64,000 nt of DNA from Mucilaginibacter daejeonensis (lineage in GTDB: Bacteria > Bacteroidota > Bacteroidia > Sphingobacteriales > Sphingobacteriaceae), in the NCBI RefSeq assembly GCF_020783335.1, contig NZ_CP086068.1:3100001-3164000 (forward strand). The letters are read 5' to 3'. Of this stretch, positions 7,515-15,581 are shown piece after piece. The translations under genes were made by a program, and so were the position numbers. Position 1 is the stretch's first letter, and every line of letters begins with the position of its first letter. The notes below the pieces were generated by a model. It had not been told where the DNA came from and ran no database searches. It worked only from the letters and a program-made list of their open reading frames with translations.

Positions 7515-9362
7515 TTAATGCGCATCTGTTCTTGGCAAGGTGAACCAGAAGGTGCTTCCTTCACCGATCCTGCTTTCCACACCGATCTGTCCGCCATGGC
7601 CTTTAATGATATTAGCGCAAACGTACAGACCCAGCCCCATACCCGAATATTTCCCGCTTCCCATATCGGCCCGGTAATATCTGTCGAACAAGAATCTCAG
7701 CTTTTCTTCGGCAATGCCTTTGCCCTGGTCGGTGATGCTGACCTTGATATTGTTATCCTCTGTCCTGACATCAATGAGTAGCAACTTCGAGTCGCTGGCA
7801 TACTTCAGGGCGTTGTTGATCAGGTTAACGAGCACCTGCTCGATCTTGCCGGCATCTGCATATACCCAAGCTTCTGAACTTCCGTTGAGTTGAATAGTGC
7901 TGCGCTCGTTAGAAAGTTCGACCGTTGCGTCCCTGATCAGTTGCACCATATCGAACAATCTTGCACTGATGGTCAGCTGACCCAACCCGATACTATTGGC
8001 ATCCAAAAGATCAGCAATGATCTTATTTAGCTTTTTAACGTTCCTAAAGCAGGAGGTCACCAGTTTGCCAAGCGGGCCATCGACAGGCTGGCTTTTCAAT
8101 ACCTCACGTTCAATGAACTGTATATTGGCCGTTAAGCTGGTAAGCGGCGTTTTAAGTTCATGGCTGGCGATATTGATAAAGTCGTCCTTTTGTTGTTGCA
8201 GCATCTTTTGATCATTGATGTCGGTACAGGTACCGAACCACTTCACGATCTTGCCATGCTCATCAAAATAGGGAGCCGCACGGCCAAGTACCCAGATGTA
8301 TTCGCCGGTGTATTTACGCAGGCGATATTCTATTTCGTACGGCGTTCCGGTCTGTAATGAGTGGCGCCAGGTGTTCCATGCCCTTTGTTGATCATCCGGA
8401 TGGAAAACATTGTTCCAGCCCTCTCCTTCGGTCTCCTCAAAGGTAGTTCCCGTGAGGTCATACCAGCGCTGATTATAATACTCATGCATCCCGTTAGCAT
8501 CCGTCACCCAAACGATCTGAATAATAGAATCGGCCAGTTGCCTCAAAAATTTTTCACTTTGCCTGATACGTTCATCGGCCATCTCCTGCTCGGTCACATC
8601 GATCAGGCTACCAACGAATTCTACAGTAGAACCATCTATTTGCAATGGCACTACCTTCATGGTCACCCACCTCGCCTCACCATGCAGGTCAATGATCCGG
8701 TACTTGGATTCATATGAACCTGTCCTGCCTACAGCATCATAAAAAAGTTCGCGTTGATGGCCCACATCCTCAGGATGTATGGCCTTCAAATGCCCTGAAC
8801 CCAGATTCTCTTCCAAGGTAGTGCCGGTGAAACGCATCCAGGTATCGTTAACATATATACATGATGGGCCAGCGGTACGCCACATCATGAACGGAGAACC
8901 ATCAGCAAGAGCTTTGAAGTAACGCTCACGGGATCGGAGTAATTTGCTTTCGGTAACATCGGTTATGGAATGAATGATGTACTCCAGTTTTCCGTTAATG
9001 ACCACCGGGTTATTGACCGTTAGCCAAAATCTCTCAACAAAATCCGTTGAACCCGACAAACGGATCGGATACCGTTGAACTGGCATTTCATGCCGCGCGT
9101 GTGTGGCGATCACTTGCGCAAAAGATGCTGTAAGGTTCTTTACACCATCGGCTATCTCATCGCCCGGAGCGTCAGGGAATACTTCAAATATGCCCCTGCC
9201 AATTATGTCCTGGCGTTCGGTATCGGTGGCCTCGTTGTAGGCTTCGCTGATCTCGGCAATGGTAAACTTAGGGAAATCAGGCAGCAGGATCAGGTAATTA
9301 CCAGGCAAATTGTTGATGATCGCCAGTAGCGCGTTAGGATCTTTAACCTGAGTAATGTTCAC
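7515..9362 (-). CDS. Triple-PAS sensor histidine kinase
   Basis: The product is 615 residues with a GTG start at 9362, and no in-frame ATG lies near. Three PAS/PAC modules occur in series: about 10-137 (ends SITDVTES), 145-258 (PAS_3-type HPEDVGHQRELF, ends LIDVTEQ) and 272-385 (HPDDQQRAW, ends CTDINDQ). They lead to HisKA with His 401 in NIASHELKTPLTSL and an HATPase domain (LVNLINNALKYA, DQGKGI, GMGLGLYV). There is no transmembrane segment, so sensing is cytosolic. It lies upstream of the LOV kinase on the same strand with a 135-bp gap, so it may have its own promoter. It has no receiver of its own. Confidence 0.9.
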   Translation of the reverse strand: MNITQVKDPNALLAIINNLPGNYLILLPDFPKFTIAEISEAYNEATDTERQDIIGRGIFEVFPDAPGDEIADGVKNLTASFAQVIATHARHEMPVQRYPIRLSGSTDFVERFWLTVNNPVVINGKLEYIIHSITDVTESKLLRSRERYFKALADGSPFMMWRTAGPSCIYVNDTWMRFTGTTLEENLGSGHLKAIHPEDVGHQRELFYDAVGRTGSYESKYRIIDLHGEARWVTMKVVPLQIDGSTVEFVGSLIDVTEQEMADERIRQSEKFLRQLADSIIQIVWVTDANGMHEYYNQRWYDLTGTTFEETEGEGWNNVFHPDDQQRAWNTWRHSLQTGTPYEIEYRLRKYTGEYIWVLGRAAPYFDEHGKIVKWFGTCTDINDQKMLQQQKDDFINIASHELKTPLTSLTANIQFIEREVLKSQPVDGPLGKLVTSCFRNVKKLNKIIADLLDANSIGLGQLTISARLFDMVQLIRDATVELSNERSTIQLNGSSEAWVYADAGKIEQVLVNLINNALKYASDSKLLLIDVRTEDNNIKVSITDQGKGIAEEKLRFLFDRYYRADMGSGKYSGMGLGLYVCANIIKGHGGQIGVESRIGEGSTFWFTLPRTDAH

Positions 9363-9496
9363 TTGATCTTTTTTGGAGTAAATGTAAAAGTTAATTCCGG
9401 TTCTGAGCTAACTAGGTTCGCTTAGTTGAGCCGGAGCAACCCTTGATATCTCCGATAAGGCAGAGCTCGATCCCAGCGGTCAGAGGTTAGACCAAT

Positions 9497-9521
9497 AAAA
9501 AAGGCCGGGTCTACCGGCCTT
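9497..9521 (-). terminator. Rho-independent terminator of the 37-residue protein gene
   Basis: Perfect 8-bp arms AAGGCCGG and CCGGCCTT enclose a 5-nt loop. On the minus strand the stem is followed by a run of six T. It lies 17 bp after the stop of the small gene and separates it from the triple-PAS kinase. Confidence 0.85.
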
Positions 9522-9537
9522 ATCAAGTTACTGTCAT

Positions 9538-9651
9538 TTAGCTCTTTTTAGAAGCCTTTACGCAATTTGGTACTGTTTTACCATTCTTCTTTTTGGTTCC
9601 TTGTTTCTTGTATCCTGACCAGCAGGTACTTTTCTTTTGTTTCGTTGCCAT
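9538..9651 (-). CDS. Small basic Cys/Trp protein, 37 residues
   Basis: The frame runs ATG to TAA, encoding 37 residues that are very rich in Lys (13 of 37). The core reads STCWSGYKKQGTKKKNGK followed by VPNC. This Cys-Trp-x-Gly-Tyr ... Lys-x-Gly-Lys-x-Val-Pro-Asn-Cys pattern resembles a short motif I associate with the ends of some phage structural proteins and with small orphan proteins; that link is from memory and untested. It is supported as a gene by the dedicated terminator 17 bp downstream and a clean start. The two Cys residues could bind metal or form a disulfide. The function is unknown. Confidence 0.7.
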   Translation of the reverse strand: MATKQKKSTCWSGYKKQGTKKKNGKTVPNCVKASKKS

Positions 9652-9872
9652 AGGTTAATATGTTAGATGTACGGTCTACTTATCAACTTCGATACCATAC
9701 AACCTTTAGGGTTGATCTGTATGCGAAAAGCCTAAGCCGATGCGTCAAGGATACACCTGATCGTATATTTTTAAATTCATTTGATAATATTTAAACTCCA
9801 GAAATAAATATTTACAGCGCTGGCACAATACATGTTATTACTACAGCAATTATTTACTTAAATTTCAACATC

Positions 9873-9998
9873 ATGCCTACTAAAGCAAAAAACAACAAGT
9901 CAGATGCATCAAAGGAAATGCGCGACCCAAAAAATTCTAAACAAGAAAAAAGCGCAGCCGCAAAAGAATTAAGCAGCGGTAGCAAAAAGAAACACTAA
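9873..9998 (+). CDS. Small highly charged protein, 41 residues
   Basis: The frame runs ATG to TAA, encoding 41 residues with no hydrophobic core and dominated by Lys, Ser, Ala, Asn and Glu. The pattern DASKEMRDPKNSKQEKSAAA followed by KELSSGSKKK resembles a family of tiny conserved proteins with an A-S-K ... K-S-A-A ... L-S pattern that I recall only as hypothetical. It is probably intrinsically disordered. A strong terminator starts within 10 bp of the stop. It is divergent from the other small basic gene at 9538-9651. The function is unknown, and DNA binding or stress protection would be guesses. Confidence 0.68.
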   Translation: MPTKAKNNKSDASKEMRDPKNSKQEKSAAAKELSSGSKKKH

Positions 9999-9999
9999 T

Positions 10000-10032
10000 A
10001 AAAAAGGCGGTGATGATCTCACCGCCTTTTTT
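10000..10032. terminator. Bidirectional intrinsic terminator
   Basis: The GGCGGTGA arm at 10006-10013 pairs with TCACCGCC at 10019-10026. It is preceded by a run of A and followed by six T, so it can act for the 41-residue gene (plus) and for the alpha/beta hydrolase operon (minus). Confidence 0.88.
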
Positions 10033-10069
10033 ATTTAAGGTTAGTTGAACTCAGTATCTCTTCAACGAG

Positions 10070-10831
10070 TCAAACGTTGAGCACGCTTTTGATCTGCCCC
10101 GCAAGCCAAGCTGGATCTTCTAACTGTAGCAGGTGACCTATTCCCGATGTCCAAACCACGTCGGTTCCCTCCGGCAAATTAGGTATCGTCTCTTGCTCGG
10201 TCATTTGCTGGGTAATAGCCGGGTCGTCTGACGAAACGATGAGGGTGACCGGGACATCAATGATTTTGGCGTGGTCAGCTATAGACCGGTCCATCCCTTC
10301 AATGATCCACCATCGCCAGGTCTTCTCGTCCACTACTAATTGCGTTTCTATAGCGGTCTGTGAACGTTCGCCGGTCAATTCGCGCACTGTGCCATTCTGT
10401 ACGGTGGTAGCGGCCTCATTGCGATCCGGATGTATCAGCATGCGTTGTTTCTCCTTTTCAGGCATACGTTCCACCGTAGGCGGCGACGGCGCCGTTAAAA
10501 TCAACCGCTTAACTTTTTTGGTGGCATAACGCGACCGATAGGCCACTTCCATCGCGATCTTACCGCCCATGGAATGTCCTACAAGGATGTATTCATCTTT
10601 ATCCAAATGCTCGTCCAAATAGGCGATCATATGATCGGCCATGGCAGCTACCGAAATTTTAGGCAGCGGCGCAGTGCCACCGAATCCGGGCAGATCGAGG
10701 GGCAGGCATTGATAAGCTTCGCCCAACTCATCAATTAACCATTTCCAGCTCTTTGCCGCACCTCCAAAATAATGCAAAAACACCAGGACCGGCTTGGCCG
10801 GTCCTGGTGTCATTTGGTCGTTAATATTCAT
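10070..10831 (-). CDS. Alpha/beta hydrolase
   Basis: The product is a 253-residue cytosolic enzyme. VFLHYFGG near residue 17 forms the oxyanion region, the nucleophile elbow GHSMGGK places Ser at 87, LIVSSDDPA carries the catalytic Asp and SGIGHLLQLEDP the catalytic His. The length and order fit the alpha/beta hydrolase fold without extra domains. The start codon is 6 bp from the stop of the upstream SDR gene, so the two are an operon and may act on the same substrate, for example an ester or lactone made or used by the dehydrogenase. That substrate is not determinable from sequence. Confidence 0.9.
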   Translation of the reverse strand: MNINDQMTPGPAKPVLVFLHYFGGAAKSWKWLIDELGEAYQCLPLDLPGFGGTAPLPKISVAAMADHMIAYLDEHLDKDEYILVGHSMGGKIAMEVAYRSRYATKKVKRLILTAPSPPTVERMPEKEKQRMLIHPDRNEAATTVQNGTVRELTGERSQTAIETQLVVDEKTWRWWIIEGMDRSIADHAKIIDVPVTLIVSSDDPAITQQMTEQETIPNLPEGTDVVWTSGIGHLLQLEDPAWLAGQIKSVLNV

Positions 10832-10837
10832 GCTGGC

Positions 10838-11647
10838 TTAGAAAGCAGATTCAACTGCACCACCGTCTACGCGGTAGTTGCTTCCGTTCACATAGCTGCA
10901 CAGGTCTGAAGATAGGAATGCGATCACCGCCGCTACTTCTTCAGGCTTACCACGACGGCCCACCGCAATGTGTGGACGCTCGTTAGCCAGGAACCATTTA
11001 ACAGCCTCGTCGCGATCGGTGCCGCGTTGTTTTGCCAGTTCGTCCATCATGGCATTGGTCATCGGCGACTCTACATAAGCTGGAGACACACAATTGAACA
11101 ACAATCCCTCTTTTGAATAAGAGCGTGACAAACATTTGCTCAGGTTAATGATACCGGCCTTGCACGCGTTGTACGGGCTCTCTTCTTCATAAGGCTGATA
11201 AGCGTTCTCTGAAGCGATCAGCACCACCCGGCCCCAGCCACGTTCCTGCAACTGCGGAATAAAGGCCCTGCACAAACGTACCGCACCCATAAGGTCGGTA
11301 TTAATGGTATTCATCCAGTCCTCGTCGGTAAGGGTCAGGAAGTCACCTGCAGCGCCTCTGGCACCTGCACAGTTGATCAGGATGTGCGCCCCGCCAAAAT
11401 GGCTCTTCACCTGATCGGCAAAAGCCATTACGCTTTCGTTGTTATCCAGATCGCATGATAAGGCTAACACCTCAGCATCCGGAAACTCTCCTTTAAGTTT
11501 TTCTGCAGCCTCTGATACGCTGTCTTGTTCTTTGTCGGCTAAAACGATAACGGCACCCTCGGCCGCCAGTAGCTGGGCAGTGGCAAAGCCTATGCCCGAG
11601 TCACCACCGGTGATCACGGCTACCTTTTTCTGAATGTTGAATTTCAT
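10838..11647 (-). CDS. SDR family NAD(P)-dependent oxidoreductase
   Basis: This is a 269-residue classical short-chain dehydrogenase. The cofactor motif TGGDSGIG lies at about residues 13-20, NCAGARG replaces the usual NNAG, the catalytic Ser lies in VVLIASENAY, the catalytic Tyr and Lys lie in YNACKAG, and the C-terminal VNGSNYRVDGG is characteristic. It is the first gene of a two-gene unit with the alpha/beta hydrolase. The substrate is unknown. FabG-like and glucose-dehydrogenase-like functions share these motifs, so only the family is certain. Confidence 0.92.
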   Translation of the reverse strand: MKFNIQKKVAVITGGDSGIGFATAQLLAAEGAVIVLADKEQDSVSEAAEKLKGEFPDAEVLALSCDLDNNESVMAFADQVKSHFGGAHILINCAGARGAAGDFLTLTDEDWMNTINTDLMGAVRLCRAFIPQLQERGWGRVVLIASENAYQPYEEESPYNACKAGIINLSKCLSRSYSKEGLLFNCVSPAYVESPMTNAMMDELAKQRGTDRDEAVKWFLANERPHIAVGRRGKPEEVAAVIAFLSSDLCSYVNGSNYRVDGGAVESAF

Positions 11648-11794
11648 AAGTATAGATTAGATAGCCTATGAACTGCATGAAAGTGAGTTTGTTTGCGTAT
11701 AAATCCCCAACCTCCTGCATGCATGTATACGTAAAAACAAAATACAACCTATTGCTCTAAGTATTTAACGCACATCAAAATGAATTCGGTGATC

Positions 11795-13576
11795 TTATTT
11801 GGACAGATCCGGGATCTGAAATAAAAGAACAAAGCGAGTGCCCTGCCCCACCGCTGAGGTACCGGATATTAGCACGCCGTTGTTGGTGGCGAAGTCCTTC
11901 ACCAGGTGCAGCCCCAGCCCTATCCCCTTTTCGTTTCGGGTGCCGTAGGTCGACGTGTGTTCATGTGCTCCTTGTAGCAGTTTTTCCAATTTGTCCTGAG
12001 GCATGCCAATGCCGGTATCCTGTATGATGAGTTGGATCGTCTTGCTATCCGTTCGGTATGAAATGGTGATCAGGCCGTGCTCGCGAGTGAACTTGATCGC
12101 ATTGGAGACCAGGTTATGGATCATGACCCTTACCTGATCGGCGTCGGCCATTATCGGTGGTACATCCTTTTTCTGATGCTCGATGATGATCTGCTTGTAG
12201 CGGGCCGCAGCAATGAGCACATCGATCACCTTGTCGGTCTTGGCCAACAGATCGATCCTGACCGGATGATAATTGACCCCACCCATTTGATTAGCTGCCC
12301 ACAACAAGGTGCTATCGAGCATGTTGGAAGCAGTGTTCACCTGATCAGCAAGGGCGTTCACCACAGGGAAAAGTTCATCCTCGCTGATGTCGCCACTTTT
12401 GAACAGGTCAAGCGTATTGGTGATAGCGGCAAAGGGTGCACGAAGGTCATGCCCAATGATGGACAGCAAACGATTGTTGTCGCGGTTGATGGAGCTTAGT
12501 TCCTCGTTCTGAACTTCAACGATGCTTTTTTGCTGCAACACGGCCTCATTCTGCTCCTGTAGCAATTGATTGTTCCTGGCGGTACGCTGATGACGGCGGT
12601 AGAACATGAAGGCGACCAAGCCCAGTAATGCCAACGCGATCAATATCACCGCAATGATCAGCCGGTCGATCTGTCGCTGCTGAGCCACCAGAGTGATCTG
12701 CTTTTGCAGGTTATCATTCTCCATCGACCGTTCCTTATATTGCAGGTTGCTGATCGCTTTTTCTTTGCTGGCGTCGAACAAACTATCGCTGTACAGCTTG
12801 TATGCCAACAAGCGCTGGTAGGCTTTATCCCGATCACCCATGGCACGGTACGCCTGGTGTGCTATGTCAAGCGCCTGGGCAGCGTCCCACTTGGTGCCGG
12901 TCCTTACGGCGAGCTGAAAGGCCATATCGGCATAAGCTGCAGCATCGCGATAGCGTTTTTGGGCCGCCCTGATCTTGGCCATACCTGTGCCCGCAAAACT
13001 GTCCTCCCAATCGCTCCGGTATCTTTTATCATTCAGTACCGCCATGAACTGCGCTTCGGCCTTTAAAAGATCCTTCTTTTTAAAGTAGTATTCACCCAGA
13101 TGGTTGCGGCCCATGGCGATCAGGCGCTTAACGCCCTTATCCACACTGATCTTGAGCGATCGTTTTACGTAATATATCGCACTATCCAGCCGTTTGAGGT
13201 CGGCCTGGGCCATGCTAATGTTCAGCAGGTTGGCAGCCACGCGCTCAGGTCTGTTGTTGGCAATGTTAAGCTGTTCTGCTTTTTTGAAGTAGCCGATGGC
13301 GATGTCGGCCTGCTCCTGCGCCAGATCCACCAACCCAATGAGGTTCACCGCATCCGCCACGATGCTCATATCCCTACTGGCCTGACCAGCCTGATACACC
13401 CGAAGTGCACCGTCCATAGCTTCGGGGTAGTTGCCTTTATGGTAATTATCCTTGGCACTTTCTAAGATACTTTGCGTATCGGTGCCTGACCGCTGCGGAC
13501 GCTTGCCCGCAATGCCATCGAACGATACATCGATGACCAGGACAATGATCAAGAATAGTAAGCGAAACCGGAACAT
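11795..13576 (-). CDS. TPR-containing membrane sensor histidine kinase
   Basis: The product is about 593 residues from ATG 13576 (MFRFRLLF...), and a GTG 6 bp upstream is also in frame. A signal-peptide-like hydrophobic start is followed by a periplasmic TPR region (about 30-275, with repeated A..Y...G motifs such as GNYPEAMDGALRVY and DIAIGYFKKAEQL). Next come one transmembrane helix (about 310-330, IALALLGLVAFMFYRR), a coiled coil, HisKA with LLSIIGHDLRAPFAAI, and HATPase (MIHNLVSNAIKFT, DTGIGMP, GIGLGLHL). This architecture is common in Bacteroidota. No cognate regulator is adjacent. It sits alone beside the GH27 genes but separated by 140 bp. Confidence 0.9.
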   Translation of the reverse strand: MFRFRLLFLIIVLVIDVSFDGIAGKRPQRSGTDTQSILESAKDNYHKGNYPEAMDGALRVYQAGQASRDMSIVADAVNLIGLVDLAQEQADIAIGYFKKAEQLNIANNRPERVAANLLNISMAQADLKRLDSAIYYVKRSLKISVDKGVKRLIAMGRNHLGEYYFKKKDLLKAEAQFMAVLNDKRYRSDWEDSFAGTGMAKIRAAQKRYRDAAAYADMAFQLAVRTGTKWDAAQALDIAHQAYRAMGDRDKAYQRLLAYKLYSDSLFDASKEKAISNLQYKERSMENDNLQKQITLVAQQRQIDRLIIAVILIALALLGLVAFMFYRRHQRTARNNQLLQEQNEAVLQQKSIVEVQNEELSSINRDNNRLLSIIGHDLRAPFAAITNTLDLFKSGDISEDELFPVVNALADQVNTASNMLDSTLLWAANQMGGVNYHPVRIDLLAKTDKVIDVLIAAARYKQIIIEHQKKDVPPIMADADQVRVMIHNLVSNAIKFTREHGLITISYRTDSKTIQLIIQDTGIGMPQDKLEKLLQGAHEHTSTYGTRNEKGIGLGLHLVKDFATNNGVLISGTSAVGQGTRFVLLFQIPDLSK

Positions 13577-13722
13577 TATCACAGATTTAAGACCGATCCT
13601 TTAGAAACGGAAGTTATACATCGATCAACAGTGATCACCAAAAAGCTTAATCTATCAGATACGCTCCAATACAGGCTTAGTCACCTGCCCATTCATTGTA
13701 CGGGCAGGTGCTCAAGTATGTT

Positions 13723-15507
13723 CTATTTTACTGGCGTTAAGCGATACAGACCCGCGCCATGCTGGGGTAACTTACGGCCGAAGGTGCCTTTGAATACACC
13801 CAGATTCTGGCCTGTCCATAGGTCACGTACTTTGAATTTGTTGCCTAATGGCTTTAGGTCGATGTTCACCGTGGCAGTGTCTGACACTTCTTTGTTGCCC
13901 TTGTCAACCAACACACCAAAAACGACCGAGCCTTTATCTTTGGTCACGATCCCGGTAGTGCTGAACGAGTCGTAGCCCTCGGGCAGATCATAGACGATGA
14001 CCGACTCCGCATGGGCGCCTATGCCTTCCACCTTCTTGTTATCGATCATGATGGGTTTATCGTCGCAGGTACGGTTTACCCTTGCTTCGCCCCAGCCCGA
14101 GGTGGCCGACACCCACTTAAGCGAGGTGAGTTTCAGATCACCTTTGCGGCCATGCAACACAGGGTCAGCCCAAACGATGTGATCCAGCTCATTGCCATTA
14201 CCACCGTCCTTAACGAAAAGAACAAGCCTTTTACCGCCCTTGACCGACACATCGATCTTTTGCGAGCCGCCCATGCCAGCGATCACCGGACTGGCGTAGT
14301 CGGCGTTCTGCAGGTCCAACCCGTCGCCGTTGCTTTGTGCGTTGAAAAGGGCCACATACTTGTCTTTACTGTTCGGCACGTCGGCCGCCCATATCACCAG
14401 ATTCTTGTCACGCGACACCTGCCGGTTGTTCGTGCTATGCTGATTCACGTTCAATACGTTTCGGTTGGTCAACAGCTTGGTGGTCAGCGGGTCAAGCTTG
14501 GTCATATCGCCACCAAAGATCAGTGGCGAGCGGCCTATGGCCCACAAGCTCATCAGTGTATACTGCTCGTTGGTGGTGAACTTTGTCGGTCTTTTGAATT
14601 CGATGATACCCAGCGGCAACATATCGGCATCAGGAAAATGGCCCGGCCCGCGGAACGGGGTCCATACGTCCAAACGTTCGAACATGGCCAGCAATGCGCC
14701 CCAGCGGTCCCAAAAATCGTCAGTGATGCGCCACATATTGGCGTGTTCGCTCACGTGCTTGCCCTCTTTGATCGGCGTTGCACCAGGCGAAAGGCTCAGC
14801 ACGATATGACGTCCCGACCTGTCGATCGCTTTTCTTAACGCTTCTATCTCCGCTTTCTGAACGTCATCATAAGGGCGCGAGATATCATCACATTTGATCA
14901 GGTCGACACCCCAGCCGGCATATAGGCCAATGATCGAGTCATAATAAGCTTGCCCTTCGGGCTTGGTGGCGTCAACGCCATACATATCGGGGTTCCAAGC
15001 ACAGCGCGAATCGGTACGCGCAATGTCCTGTGCTTTTACCTTGGTGCCTAACACCGGCAGGTTCTTCTCCACGGCCTGACGGGGAATGCCACGCATGATA
15101 TGTATGCCGAACTTCAATCCTTTGGAATGCACATAGTCGGCCAATGGTTTAAAGCCTTTGCCGTTGGCGGCAGAGGGAAACTTTTTTAGTCCAGGAGTAA
15201 GACGGCCGTACTCGTCCATGGTCAGCGTTGCCGTGGGGTCGTAAAAGTGACCTTTAGCCTCGGGTTCATACCATTGAATATCAACGGTGAGATACTTGTA
15301 TCCGCTTGGCAACAGAAATTTTGCCATCGCATCGGCCTGCTCTTTCACCTGTGGTTCGGTGATGGAAGTGCCGAAGCAGTCCCAACTGTTCCAACCCAAT
15401 ATGGGTGTAGCGGCCCATTCTTTAAAATTCGCCTTTACAGCGCGCGGCTGCGCAAAACAATCGAGTGAACAGGCTACGGCAATGCCAAGGAGTATGTATC
15501 TTCTCAT
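13723..15507 (-). CDS. GH27 alpha-galactosidase-like glycosidase with C-terminal NPCBM-like domain
   Basis: The product is about 594 residues from ATG 15507, where a signal peptide (MRRYILLGIAVACSLDCFAQ) begins; a longer frame to 15585 would bury it. The GH27 (beta/alpha)8 domain starts with TPILGWNSWDCFGTSI. The likely nucleophile Asp is in LIKCDDIS, and the acid/base Asp is in GHFPDADMLPLG. An NPCBM-like beta domain follows after an intermediate beta segment (KDGGNGNELDHIVWADP, EGIGAHAESVIVYDLP). It is probably periplasmic or exported, releasing terminal alpha-galactose or a related sugar. It is preceded by a second GH27 gene, with stop and start 75 bp apart, so the two are co-transcribed. 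Confidence 0.88.
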   Translation of the reverse strand: MRRYILLGIAVACSLDCFAQPRAVKANFKEWAATPILGWNSWDCFGTSITEPQVKEQADAMAKFLLPSGYKYLTVDIQWYEPEAKGHFYDPTATLTMDEYGRLTPGLKKFPSAANGKGFKPLADYVHSKGLKFGIHIMRGIPRQAVEKNLPVLGTKVKAQDIARTDSRCAWNPDMYGVDATKPEGQAYYDSIIGLYAGWGVDLIKCDDISRPYDDVQKAEIEALRKAIDRSGRHIVLSLSPGATPIKEGKHVSEHANMWRITDDFWDRWGALLAMFERLDVWTPFRGPGHFPDADMLPLGIIEFKRPTKFTTNEQYTLMSLWAIGRSPLIFGGDMTKLDPLTTKLLTNRNVLNVNQHSTNNRQVSRDKNLVIWAADVPNSKDKYVALFNAQSNGDGLDLQNADYASPVIAGMGGSQKIDVSVKGGKRLVLFVKDGGNGNELDHIVWADPVLHGRKGDLKLTSLKWVSATSGWGEARVNRTCDDKPIMIDNKKVEGIGAHAESVIVYDLPEGYDSFSTTGIVTKDKGSVVFGVLVDKGNKEVSDTATVNIDLKPLGNKFKVRDLWTGQNLGVFKGTFGRKLPQHGAGLYRLTPVK

Positions 15508-15581
15508 ATAGTTTATTAGGGTTTTCGCGATCAATGGGCTGAGCAAATGGTCAGCTGGCAGGCTCATTGAACCCCTGCCGT

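Noticed and set aside
9652..9872. RNA gene between the two small proteins
   Set aside because: I see no tRNA-like fold, no strong stem and no promoter pair beyond that expected for the two genes.
13682..13710. Hairpin CACCTGCCC/GGGCAGGTG as terminator of the GH27 operon
   Set aside because: The stem is good but no T run follows on the minus strand; it may still end transcription by another route, so it was not listed as a terminator.
14011..14838. Long open frame on the plus strand
   Set aside because: It is antisense to a GH27 gene with clear catalytic motifs; its product has no recognisable domain and no promoter or start context.
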